The notes below the pieces were generated by a model. The model saw nothing but the letters and a program-made list of their open reading frames with translations. It was not told where the DNA came from and did not search any database. A program made the translations under genes and the position numbers. Positions 1-5,871 of a stretch of 8,753 nt of DNA are shown piece after piece (within the stretch, counting starts at the first letter, position 1; each line of letters begins with the position of its first letter). Where the stretch lies: assembly GCA_025462785.1 (NCBI GenBank), contig JAOAPG010000441.1:1-8753 (forward strand), given 5' to 3'. Source of the DNA: Acidobacteriaceae bacterium (GTDB taxonomy: Bacteria; Acidobacteriota; Terriglobia; Terriglobales; Acidobacteriaceae).

Positions 1-96
1 CGCGCAACCATTTTTCATCAATGGCACGCAAAAATTCTCCACGAGCCTTTGCTCTCTTAAACCGGAAGAAGGGAACGTCGTAAGTTGTTGAGTTGT
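1..96. other. Unresolved edge segment, possible 5' end of a minus-strand gene
   Basis: This stretch lies on the 3' side of the tRNA gene. On the minus strand one frame stays open through it and reads protein-like near the edge (KRAKARGEFLRAIDEKWLR). A TTG codon at 31-29 in that frame follows a GGAG at 40-37 with five bases between, so a gene could begin there and run off the left edge. Only ten codons would be inside the window, and all three plus-strand frames also give short open stretches. I cannot name a product, and the segment could equally be non-coding spacer. Confidence 0.2.
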
Positions 97-172
97 TGGT
101 GGACCTGGTCGGGATCGAACCGACGACCTCTTCCATGCCATGGAAGCGCGCTCCCAGCTGCGCCACAGGCCC
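97..172 (-). tRNA. tRNA-Ala (anticodon GGC)
   Basis: Read on the minus strand this folds into a complete 76-nt cloverleaf. The acceptor arm is GGGCCTG paired with CAGGTCC and includes the G3-U70 wobble pair that is the known alanine identity element. The D-arm has GCGC/GCGC. The anticodon stem is CTTCC/GGAAG around the loop ATGGCAT, giving anticodon GGC, which reads GCC codons. The T-arm is GTCGG/CCGAC with loop TTCGATC. The discriminator base is A, and the terminal CCA is encoded in the DNA at 99-97. A good sigma70-like promoter lies about 35 bases upstream. No intron or truncation is seen. The type and identity are secure from structure alone. Confidence 0.97.
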
Positions 173-206
173 ACTAATGAAGGGAAAACTGCTGGTCGGA
201 CTATTC

Positions 207-235
207 ATTTTCGCTTACCTACAAGCGTTAGTCAA
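207..235 (-). promoter_or_regulatory. Sigma70-like promoter for tRNA-Ala
   Basis: On the minus strand TTGACT (235-230, 5 of 6 consensus bases) is followed by a 17-base spacer and GAAAAT (212-207, 4 of 6). Transcription would begin near position 200, about 28 bases before the mature tRNA 5' end. This is a normal arrangement for a single tRNA gene whose leader is removed by RNase P. The assignment rests on consensus match and spacing only. Confidence 0.55.
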
Positions 236-268
236 ACAATGGCGGAATGGATCTGCGCGAGTGCAGGC

Positions 269-820
269 TCAGTCTGCTTTATTCGCCTGCAAAGCTGCAT
301 TGATCGCTGTCTCCCACTCTTTTCCGGATTCTTTGTCCTTCCGGCCCTGCTCACTTACATGATCATTAAACTCCGCGCTCAAAGCCGTTCGCTGATAGAC
401 GACCTTCACTCCCGTATTCACAGGATCGTTCTGGGTTAGATGAATATCAATCAGCACTGCCTGTGTGTCTGGAATGACGTAAACGTATTGAATATGTCCC
501 GCCTCCAGATCCAAAGCTGTGTTGACCCAGGTACTTCGCAAATGTCCCTGAGCCACTGTGAACACCTCGCCCTGAACATCGCGTGCTGGCACAGGAAAAA
601 GGAACTCAGGCTTCCAATGATCACCAGCCCATGCGCGCTCTCCATAGGCTCCAAACAGCGGAGCCACGGTCTTGTAAGGCCCGCGGGCGGTAAATTCAAA
701 TCCATTTTCGACGTGGACTACTGGCTTGCCAGAAGAGTGGCTAGCGCGAAAATGCAGGAACGCAGCCCCGGCACCGCTCATGGCTCCCAAGAGAAAAATC
801 ACTATTGGACCTACTTTCAC
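269..820 (-). CDS. Membrane-anchored or exported SRPBCC-like protein
   Basis: A 183-residue protein that I do not recognise by name. Residues 5-22 form one hydrophobic segment (VIFLLGAMSGAGAAFLHF), which is an N-terminal anchor or uncleaved signal. The rest is soluble, with alternating strands such as HIQYVYVIPDTQAVLIDIHL and a long C-terminal helix (about residues 148-180). A curved sheet plus a C-terminal helix suggests the SRPBCC/START-like ligand-binding fold; that is inference from pattern, with no diagnostic motif. The start is GTG at 820-818, preceded by AAAGGAG with eight bases of spacing. This GTG overlaps the stop of the upstream ribbon-helix-helix-like gene (GTGA), so the two are very likely co-transcribed and translationally coupled. 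The gene ends 97 bases before the tRNA, and no clear terminator is seen after it. Confidence 0.8.
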   Translation of the reverse strand: MKVGPIVIFLLGAMSGAGAAFLHFRASHSSGKPVVHVENGFEFTARGPYKTVAPLFGAYGERAWAGDHWKPEFLFPVPARDVQGEVFTVAQGHLRSTWVNTALDLEAGHIQYVYVIPDTQAVLIDIHLTQNDPVNTGVKVVYQRTALSAEFNDHVSEQGRKDKESGKEWETAINAALQANKAD

Positions 821-1083
821 CGGCGTCGCTCCTTTAGTTGGTGACTGTCAGAGGCTCTTAGCGTCAGGCCGTAGATCTTTCTGAACTGTTCAATTTCTTT
901 CAGCGTTTGCTCAGAGAATGGAACCGCCCCTTCGAAGGCATGCAGGACAATCCCCTCGAGTAAATCGCCAAGTGACATATCTTTCAGTTCCGCTATTGCC
1001 TTCAATACTTTAAGCAGGCGCTTCTCAAGGCGGACTCCTGTCTGGACCCGCTCTACTTCAATAGGCCTTCGCGTTTCAGTCAT
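817..1083 (-). CDS. Small ribbon-helix-helix-like regulator
   Basis: An 88-residue basic protein. Residues 10-52 fit a ribbon-helix-helix layout: a short strand (VQTGVRLE), a Lys/Arg-rich helix (about 20-34), a turn at MSLGD, and a second helix ending AFEG. The C-terminal 35 residues are helical and charged. RHH proteins dimerise and bind DNA through the strand, so a DNA-binding role is likely, though the strand is short and the match is by eye. Three in-frame ATGs (1098, 1089, 1083) cluster at the start, and none has a clear Shine-Dalgarno. I chose 1083 because the body of the protein begins there (MTETRRPIEV). A further upstream TTG at 1191 is rejected because it lies inside a hairpin. The stop overlaps the GTG of the downstream SRPBCC-like gene by four bases. 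Confidence 0.75.
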   Translation of the reverse strand: MTETRRPIEVERVQTGVRLEKRLLKVLKAIAELKDMSLGDLLEGIVLHAFEGAVPFSEQTLKEIEQFRKIYGLTLRASDSHQLKERRR

Positions 1084-1095
1084 GTACATATGTAC
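1084..1095. promoter_or_regulatory. Perfect 12-bp palindrome at the RHH gene start (possible operator)
   Basis: GTACATATGTAC is a perfect palindrome directly abutting the ATG at 1083 and containing the alternative ATG at 1089. RHH proteins bind short palindromes, so autoregulation is conceivable. In mRNA the same bases could pair and mask the start codon. No footprint or conservation data support either role. Confidence 0.3.
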
Positions 1096-1163
1096 CATGG
1101 TAACAAAAGAAACGCAAAGGATCGCGGCAAGAAAGTGACGCGTCGAGGTACATGAAGAGGACA

Positions 1164-1192
1164 GTTGGGTCCACTGCCATGCCGTGCCCAAC
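1164..1192 (-). terminator. Hairpin after the YihY-family gene (weak terminator or attenuator)
   Basis: On the minus strand GTTGGGCAC pairs with GTG-GA-CCCAAC: nine base pairs with a two-base bulge and a nine-base loop. It begins 26 bases after the stop of the membrane-protein gene and before the RHH gene. No real T-run follows (TGTCCTCTTC), so it is not a classic intrinsic terminator. It may reduce rather than end read-through. Confidence 0.35.
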
Positions 1193-1218
1193 GAATGGAT
1201 TGAGATTGAATCGAGAAT

Positions 1219-2151
1219 TTAGGCGGCTTTTTGGCCTGGAGCTTTTGCTTCCGGATGGCCGTGTTCCGCTGCGGCGTGCTCGATCTGCGCGTTAATCTCA
1301 CCGCCTACCAGAAATGCTAATCCGGTTACATAGAACCACACCAATAGAATGATGACCGCTCCCAGAGAGCCGTATGTCTTGCTGTAGGTATTAAAGAAAT
1401 GGAGATATGCCCGAAACGCAAACGAAGCCGCCAACCATAACAAGACACCAACCAGGGAACCAGGAGTTATCCAGTACCAATGCTGTTCTTTAAGGTCCGG
1501 GCCAAAGTAGTAGATAAGCGAAAAAGACAAGACCACGAAAGCCAAGGCCATCGGCCATTGCAGAACCTTCCAGGCTAGTATGGCGAAAGCACCTAGATGA
1601 AGTTCTGATCCCGCCAATTCGGCAAGGTATCCGCCTAGCAAAACGACCCCGAGAGCCATTATCACCAGTATCGAAACAGCAATCGTCAGCCCGAGTGCGA
1701 TGGCGCGTACTTTAAAGTAGGAGCGTGTCTCTCTAACGGCATACGCGGCATTCAGAGTGGACATCATTGAGACCATTCCTCCGGAAGCGAACCAGAGGGT
1801 GAGAACGATGCCGAATGTAACCTTTGCCCCGCCACTGTTCCGGGACACCTCCATAATCGTTCTATTCACAATCTCAAACGCAGAGGGCGGCAGCACATCT
1901 GCCAGGTAGTTCATCAAATTGCTGCTCAGCAGTTTTCCATGGGACGCAAAGAGACCGAATACCGATACCAGGAAGAGCAATAATGGGAAGAGCGCTAGGA
2001 TGAAATTATAAGCTAGCTCAGAAGCGCGGCTCAGTAGGTCATTCTCATTGATCCCAGCCCAAACTCGTTTGACGAGCTCTTTAAGTGTTAAACCACCAAG
2101 ACTCCACATGGACTCTAATTGCTGGGTCGTGGTGAGCTTGGAGTCTGCCAT
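1219..2151 (-). CDS. YihY/virulence factor BrkB family membrane protein
   Basis: A 310-residue integral inner-membrane protein of the YihY/BrkB family (the old 'ribonuclease BN' label is a historical misnomer). Its biochemical role is not settled; transport has been suggested. Six hydrophobic segments are visible at about residues 48-69, 112-138, 149-178, 189-217, 226-250 and 261-283. Family hallmarks are the N-terminal stretch ASELAYNFILALFPLLLF, the motif YSKTYGSLGA (256-265), and GGEINAQIE (283-291) after the last helix. The C-terminus is a short hydrophilic Ala/Lys/His tail. Length is normal for the family. The ATG at 2151 is preceded by a weak AAGAG ribosome site. The gene faces away from the HAD gene and sits upstream of the RHH/SRPBCC pair, separated from it by a hairpin. 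Read-through is possible but not shown. Confidence 0.93.
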   Translation of the reverse strand: MADSKLTTTQQLESMWSLGGLTLKELVKRVWAGINENDLLSRASELAYNFILALFPLLLFLVSVFGLFASHGKLLSSNLMNYLADVLPPSAFEIVNRTIMEVSRNSGGAKVTFGIVLTLWFASGGMVSMMSTLNAAYAVRETRSYFKVRAIALGLTIAVSILVIMALGVVLLGGYLAELAGSELHLGAFAILAWKVLQWPMALAFVVLSFSLIYYFGPDLKEQHWYWITPGSLVGVLLWLAASFAFRAYLHFFNTYSKTYGSLGAVIILLVWFYVTGLAFLVGGEINAQIEHAAAEHGHPEAKAPGQKAA

Positions 2152-2164
2152 GGCAGCTCTTTTC

Positions 2165-2192
2165 TTGACAACTACGCCGAAAAGAGTATTTT
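2165..2192 (+). promoter_or_regulatory. Sigma70-like promoter toward the HAD phosphatase
   Basis: TTGACA (2165-2170, perfect -35) is separated by 16 bases from TATTTT (2187-2192, 4 of 6 of a -10). Transcription would start near 2199 and leave an untranslated leader of about 160 bases before the HAD start at 2359. The -10 is embedded in an inverted repeat, which suggests regulation. Confidence 0.45.
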
Positions 2193-2195
2193 CGG
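2177..2195. promoter_or_regulatory. Inverted repeat overlapping the -10 (candidate operator)
   Basis: CCGAAAA (2177-2183) and TTTTCGG (2189-2195) form a perfect 7-bp inverted repeat around five bases. It covers the -10 of the plus-strand promoter and lies 26 bases upstream of the YihY-family start on the other strand. Such a position suits a repressor site acting on one or both genes. It could instead be a short hairpin in the YihY-family leader. No T-run follows in either direction, which argues against a terminator. Confidence 0.35.
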
Positions 2196-2358
2196 ATTCT
2201 TTCTCCTGCCATGCCGTTGCCCCTTGGGATTTCGAATTCTCTACTGAGCGTGTTTGATCCGCCCGGACGCAGCGTGAGTAGCTAAAAATCGTCTTTCACC
2301 CTTAGCCCCAGGTCGAAATTCATCATCGAAGTTCTGATATTTGGCCAATGGAGCGTTC

Positions 2359-3072
2359 ATGGCAAACGAAAGAAGCAAAGAGAGAACTAAGAAATCAAGG
2401 CAAGGACCGACACTTCTTTTTGATTTGGACGGCACGCTTATTGACAGCGTCTACCAGCACATTCTGGCATGGCGGGAAGCTCTGGAGCAGGTGGGCATGT
2501 TGTTCTCGAACGCCGCCATCCACCGTCGCATCGGGATGAGCGGCGATCTAATCGTGCGTTCCTTTGTTCGCGACAGCGGTCGTAAGCTCAATCCTAAAGA
2601 AATTGAATACCTCAAGAAGCTGCACGCAGACGCCTACAAAAAGCGCGAAGGAGAAATTCGTCTCTTGCCCGGTGCACACGACCTTCTTTCCGTTCTCTCT
2701 AGGGAGTCCATTCCCACGGCAATCGGCACCAGCAGCAAACGCGAAGACGCGCAGGCACCATTAGATATGCTGGGTGTAAGCCGAGGCATAACCGTGGTCA
2801 CGGCAGATGAGGTGGCGAATGCCAAACCGGCTCCCGATCTCTTTCTAACATGTGCCGAAAGGCTAGGCGTCGACATCAAGGACTGCATGGTTGTCGGCGA
2901 CAGCACGTGGGATATCTTGGCGGCGCAACGTGCGCGCACGTTGGGAGTAGGGTTGCTTTCCGGAGGGTTCAGCGAAGATGAACTACTGCGGGCTGGAGCC
3001 TATCGAGTTTATCGGGATCCAGCAGATCTTATAACGCACTTGGATGAACTCGGAGTCCAGCCCGCCGAATAG
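2359..3072 (+). CDS. HAD-superfamily phosphatase (phosphoglycolate phosphatase / beta-phosphoglucomutase type)
   Basis: A 237-residue soluble HAD hydrolase. All four catalytic motifs are present: motif I FDLDGTLIDS with nucleophile D22 and acid/base D24, motif II GTSS (T124/S125), motif III K156 in NAKPAPD, and motif IV VVGDSTWD with D181 and D185 for Mg2+. The helical insert after motif I (about residues 30-100) is the C1 cap of subfamily IA, which includes phosphoglycolate phosphatases and beta-phosphoglucomutases. The substrate cannot be told from sequence. The start is ATG 2359, with GGAG five bases upstream; the frame extends to a TTG at 2341, which has no such site. The N-terminal 15 residues are basic and variable-looking. 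The gene is a single plus-strand unit running convergently toward the gene at 3100-3387. Confidence 0.92.
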   Translation: MANERSKERTKKSRQGPTLLFDLDGTLIDSVYQHILAWREALEQVGMLFSNAAIHRRIGMSGDLIVRSFVRDSGRKLNPKEIEYLKKLHADAYKKREGEIRLLPGAHDLLSVLSRESIPTAIGTSSKREDAQAPLDMLGVSRGITVVTADEVANAKPAPDLFLTCAERLGVDIKDCMVVGDSTWDILAAQRARTLGVGLLSGGFSEDELLRAGAYRVYRDPADLITHLDELGVQPAE

Positions 3073-3088
3073 ATGAGGCGGATAAATT

Positions 3089-3119
3089 TCGAGAAGAAAC
3101 TAGGCCGCGTCTTCTTCGA
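3089..3119. terminator. Hairpin between convergent genes (weak bidirectional terminator)
   Basis: TCGAGAAGA (3089-3097) pairs with TCTTC-T-TCGA (3110-3119), nine base pairs with one bulged T and a 12-base loop. It begins 16 bases after the HAD stop and overlaps the last codons of the opposing gene. No strong T-run follows, so termination is only suggested by position. Confidence 0.25.
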
Positions 3120-3387
3120 TCTTAATGCGCAACGACTTCAAGAATTTCAAGTCTTGGTCGCTGATCTTAAGTTCAGGATTGCTGGCAAGAGTGGTAACCA
3201 TGGAAGTCTTGTCGCTGGACTTTTCGCCGGGCTTGCTGACCCCGATTGTGGCTTCCAGTACCAGGAAAATATCGTAGCCCCCATCCTTGATCCGGGAAAC
3301 CACCTCCGCAATGGAATCCGAGTCAGCTAGAGACTCGTTGATTGCCTCTCCCAGCTCTTTCATCAGTTGTTTTAATTGCTGGTCCAC
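3100..3387 (-). CDS. Uncharacterised 95-residue protein
   Basis: I do not recognise a named family. The protein is acidic and soluble, with no signal or membrane segment. Residues 1-35 look like a helix-rich region (QLKQLMKELGEAINESLADS, then SIAEVVSRIKDGG). A hydrophobic strand YDIFLVLEATIGV (38-50) follows, then a Ser/Thr/Lys linker and a C-terminal helix (ISDQDLKFLKSLRIKIEEDAA). The pattern suggests a small binding or adaptor domain, with no catalytic motif visible. The start is GTG 3387-3385 with AAGGGGG close upstream. An ATG four bases earlier is out of frame. Its promoter region would contain the three phased GCGAC repeats at 3402-3436. Coding is supported by the ribosome site, the length of the frame and its protein-like composition. 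Confidence 0.75.
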   Translation of the reverse strand: MDQQLKQLMKELGEAINESLADSDSIAEVVSRIKDGGYDIFLVLEATIGVSKPGEKSSDKTSMVTTLASNPELKISDQDLKFLKSLRIKIEEDAA

Positions 3388-3401
3388 ACATCCCCCTTGT
3401 T

Positions 3402-3436
3402 GCGACTAGTAGAATCGCGACCGGTTAAATCGCGAC
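3402..3436. repeat. Three GCGAC units with exact 15-bp period
   Basis: GCGAC occurs at 3402-3406, 3417-3421 and 3432-3436, so successive copies are exactly 15 bp apart. The second and third copies share the longer word AATCGCGAC and each contains the palindrome TCGCGA. The array lies in the divergent region, 15-49 bases upstream of the GTG of the 95-residue gene. Tandem sites for a regulator are the simplest reading, unproven. Confidence 0.4.
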
Positions 3437-3531
3437 AAATGAAAAACACCGTCATAAGTGATTAGATGCGTCCTAGCGCTGTGATGCTTCGGAGCTAATT
3501 TCCAGCAACGCGTTATTGTACCTCCGAAAAT

Positions 3532-3548
3532 TGATAAAATCGATCTCA
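3532..3548 (+). promoter_or_regulatory. Extended -10 promoter, probably giving a leaderless mRNA
   Basis: TGATAAAAT (3532-3540) is an extended -10 element: TG, one base, then TAAAAT at 5 of 6 consensus. Only eight bases separate it from the ATG at 3549, so the expected start of transcription (6-8 bases on) falls at or next to the A of that ATG. This explains the missing Shine-Dalgarno. No good -35 is seen, which extended -10 promoters tolerate. Confidence 0.45.
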
Positions 3549-3884
3549 ATGGCAAATGTCTCGACAGCTCGCAAGCTAGGCATTGCTGCCCGGATTGCTG
3601 TCCAACAGGTTAGCCGCACCCGGACGTGGGGAGCCCTCAGAAGTAGTACCCGCACGACTGTAGCTCACACCGGAAAGGTGATGAACCAACTCTGGCTGGA
3701 AATCACGGGTTTCACTTTCCTAGCCCTGGCCGCCTTCGGAGCGTTGATCCTCGTCCGTGAGTATATGAAGTACCATGCGGGAGAAACCAGCTCCAGCCGG
3801 GTCCTAGTTGCAACATGTTTCACTCTCATGTTTGCATGGTTCGGGCTGACTTCCTTCTGGCGCGTGAAAAAGAAGGGATCGTGA
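3549..3884 (+). CDS. Small two-helix membrane protein of unknown function
   Basis: A 111-residue protein that I cannot assign. The first 44 residues are basic (many Arg, Ser, Thr) and probably cytoplasmic. Two hydrophobic segments follow: about residues 48-68 (WLEITGFTFLALAAFGALIL) and 83-103 (VLVATCFTLMFAWFGLTSFW). The protein ends in the basic tail RVKKKGS. A hairpin in the inner membrane is likely. The start at ATG 3549 lacks a ribosome site but fits the leaderless promoter just upstream. An alternative start at GTG 3678 or ATG 3681 has GGAAAGG in front and would give about 67 residues containing just the two helices. The mutase gene begins 66 bases downstream on the same strand, so the two may share a transcript; no functional link is evident. 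Confidence 0.7.
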   Translation: MANVSTARKLGIAARIAVQQVSRTRTWGALRSSTRTTVAHTGKVMNQLWLEITGFTFLALAAFGALILVREYMKYHAGETSSSRVLVATCFTLMFAWFGLTSFWRVKKKGS

Positions 3885-3950
3885 GAAGAGAGTTTGCTCA
3901 AATAGTTGGCTCTAGCTTGCGAACGACGATCCAAGTCGAAGGACCTGCTT

Positions 3951-5561
3951 TTGAGCGATAAATCAAATCCCACAAAGCCCGCCGACCCGCAAACGTCCTC
4001 GCACATCCCGGTTCGCTCTCTTTATACGCCTGCCGATCTCGAAGGTTGGAATCAGGAACAAGAATTGTCCTATCCGGGCGAATACCCGTATACGCGCGGA
4101 GTGCAACCGACAATGTTCCGCGGCCGGCTATGGACCATGCGGCAATATGCGGGCATGGGGAGTGCCGAGGAGTCCAACAAGCGATACAAGTATCTTCTTG
4201 CCCATGGCACGACGGGACTTTCCGTGGCATTCGACCTCCCGACACAAATTGGCATGGATTCTGACAGTCCCCTTGCCATAGGAGAGGTCGGCAAGGTGGG
4301 TGTGGCGATCGACAGCATTGAGGATATGCAGCGTCTTTTTGATGGAATTGACCTAACGAATATTTCTACTTCGATGACCATCAATGCGACAGCATCCATC
4401 CTCTTGGCGTTGTATGTAGCAGTCGCGAAGCGTCAGGGAGCGGATATTCGCAAGCTGTCAGGCACTGTGCAAAATGACGTGCTCAAGGAGTATGTGGCTC
4501 GCGGCACATACATTTTTCCAATTCAGCCAGCAATGCGGATCATCACTGATCTTTTTGCATGGGCGAACGAAAATGTACCCGAGTGGAATACAATCTCCAT
4601 CTCCGGATATCACATGAGGGAAGCCGGCTCGACTGCTGTGCAGGAAGTTGCTTTTACCCTGGGCAACGGCATGGCTTACGTTCAGGCCGCTATCGATGCG
4701 GGACTCGACATCGACAATTTTGGTCCCAGGCTCTCTTTTTTCTTCAACGCGCATAGCGACTTTCTCGAAGAGGTGGCGAAGTTCCGCGCCGCCCGGCGCA
4801 TGTGGGCGAAGATCATGCGGGAGCGCTTCAAAGCAAAGAATCCACGCTCCTGGATGCTGCGCTTTCATGCGCAAACCGCCGGCTCTACTCTGACCGCACA
4901 ACAACCGGAAAACAACATTGTCCGCACTGCGGTTCAGGCAATGGCAGCGGTGCTGGGCGGCACGCAGTCTCTGCACACGAATGGCTACGATGAAGCCCTA
5001 GCGCTGCCCACCGAACAGGCGGCGCGGATCGCGCTGCGCACACAGCAAATTGTTGCCTATGAATCCGGTGCTCCGCACACCATCGATCCTCTCGCTGGCT
5101 CCTACTACATCGAAACGCTCACGAATGAGGTTGAAAAACGCGCGAATGCTTACCTTGAAAAAATTGGCGCCATAGGCGGCATGCTCAAAGCCATTGAGCG
5201 AGGTTACGTGCAGCAGGAAATTCAAAATGCCGCCTACGAATATCAGCAGAAAGTGGATCGCGAAGAGGCGATTGTTGTGGGCGTGAATCGCTTCACGGCT
5301 GAGGAAGAGAAGCCCATCCCGATTCAGCGGATTGATGAGACGCTAGAGCGCCAACAGGTCGAACGCGTGCGGGAGTTTAGGGTACGGCGCGATCCGAAGC
5401 TTTGCAATGAAGCTCTTAAAGCGGTGGAAGAAGCCGCGCGCTCAGGAACGAATCTGATGCCGAATATAGTAGCTGCAGTGGAAGCACACGCAACAGTAGG
5501 AGAGATCTCAGACACTATGAGAAAAGTTTTCGGAGAATACCGGGAAGCAGTAGTGATCTGA
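3951..5561 (+). CDS. Methylmalonyl-CoA mutase, catalytic (large) subunit lacking the B12 domain
   Basis: A 536-residue catalytic subunit of an adenosylcobalamin-dependent acyl-CoA mutase, most likely interconverting (R)-methylmalonyl-CoA and succinyl-CoA in propionate and branched-chain metabolism. The whole length is the TIM-barrel substrate domain. There is no C-terminal cobalamin-binding domain (no DxHxxG), so a separate small subunit must exist elsewhere. Substrate-pocket residues are of the methylmalonyl type: Y66 in RQYAG and R196 in PAMRII, equivalent to Y89 and R207 of the Propionibacterium enzyme. Isobutyryl-CoA mutases carry Phe and Gln there. H221 in SGYHM matches the catalytic His, and FDLPTQIGMDSD and QSLHTN are family signatures. 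The start is taken as TTG 3951, with GAAGGA at 3938-3943 seven bases upstream, giving MSDKSN. The open frame extends to a TTG at 3906 that lacks a comparable site. Confidence 0.95.
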   Translation: MSDKSNPTKPADPQTSSHIPVRSLYTPADLEGWNQEQELSYPGEYPYTRGVQPTMFRGRLWTMRQYAGMGSAEESNKRYKYLLAHGTTGLSVAFDLPTQIGMDSDSPLAIGEVGKVGVAIDSIEDMQRLFDGIDLTNISTSMTINATASILLALYVAVAKRQGADIRKLSGTVQNDVLKEYVARGTYIFPIQPAMRIITDLFAWANENVPEWNTISISGYHMREAGSTAVQEVAFTLGNGMAYVQAAIDAGLDIDNFGPRLSFFFNAHSDFLEEVAKFRAARRMWAKIMRERFKAKNPRSWMLRFHAQTAGSTLTAQQPENNIVRTAVQAMAAVLGGTQSLHTNGYDEALALPTEQAARIALRTQQIVAYESGAPHTIDPLAGSYYIETLTNEVEKRANAYLEKIGAIGGMLKAIERGYVQQEIQNAAYEYQQKVDREEAIVVGVNRFTAEEEKPIPIQRIDETLERQQVERVREFRVRRDPKLCNEALKAVEEAARSGTNLMPNIVAAVEAHATVGEISDTMRKVFGEYREAVVI

Positions 5562-5611
5562 AGAACATCGCGGAAGCTGTTGTCGCGAGATACTCCTGCT
5601 GGTTTGTTAAC

Positions 5612-5803
5612 TCAGCGCCCGCGCTCCGGTCCTTCAACCTTGTAATCGCAAGCCTCCCTGCAAGATGCACAATAGTACAACCCATCCTGACAGAGACGAA
5701 TATCTAGTTGCGCTTGGCAAGAGGCACAATATTTATCACAAGCACATTGCGATTCGCTCATTTCACATTGCATGCAGCGGAATTTAGTTGGGGCGAAGGA
5801 CAT
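5612..5803 (-). CDS. Small Cys-rich, probable zinc-binding protein
   Basis: A 63-residue protein with ten cysteines: C10, C13, C20, C22, C26, C29, C38, C45, C48 and C52. These form three CxxC pairs (10/13, 26/29, 45/48), one CxC (20/22) and two single Cys. The spacing suggests a two-site zinc-ribbon or treble-clef-like module, but I recognise no named family. There is no signal peptide, so it is expected in the cytoplasm. The start is ATG 5803-5801 with only a weak TAGG before it. The stop lies 50 bases from the end of the mutase gene, which runs toward it. The Cys spacing and clean frame make coding likely. A role in RNA or protein binding, or metal handling, would be guesswork. Confidence 0.72.
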   Translation of the reverse strand: MSFAPTKFRCMQCEMSESQCACDKYCASCQAQLDIRLCQDGLYYCASCREACDYKVEGPERGR

Positions 5804-5871
5804 TCGCCTACTCTAGCAATTCGTTTTGCCGCGCGAAAGTTCCGTCGGTAACTGGAAGCTTTGGGCAGCAT

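Noticed and set aside
93..362. Plus-strand open frame beginning MLVDLVGIEPTTSSMPWKRAP
   Set aside because: It is the antisense translation of the tRNA-Ala gene. The LVGIEPTTSS-type string is a well-known artefact of reading tRNAs as protein.
440..844. 134-codon plus-strand open frame
   Set aside because: It lies opposite the SRPBCC-like gene, has Cys- and Trp-rich unstructured composition, and the minus-strand gene there has a strong ribosome site and coupling to its neighbour.
1099..1191. 31-residue N-terminal extension of the RHH-like protein from TTG 1191
   Set aside because: The extension starts inside a stable hairpin, has no ribosome site and adds non-conserved-looking sequence before the natural MTETRR start.
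2241..2435. 64-codon minus-strand open frame across the HAD gene start
   Set aside because: It overlaps the HAD coding start on the opposite strand, and the frame shows no domain or ribosome site.
4458..4976. 172-codon minus-strand open frame
   Set aside because: It lies entirely inside the well-supported mutase gene and its translation is not protein-like.
3951..5561. Isobutyryl-CoA or 2-hydroxyisobutyryl-CoA mutase
   Set aside because: The pocket residues are Tyr (RQYAG) and Arg (PAMRII) as in methylmalonyl-CoA mutase, not the replacements known in the other two enzymes.
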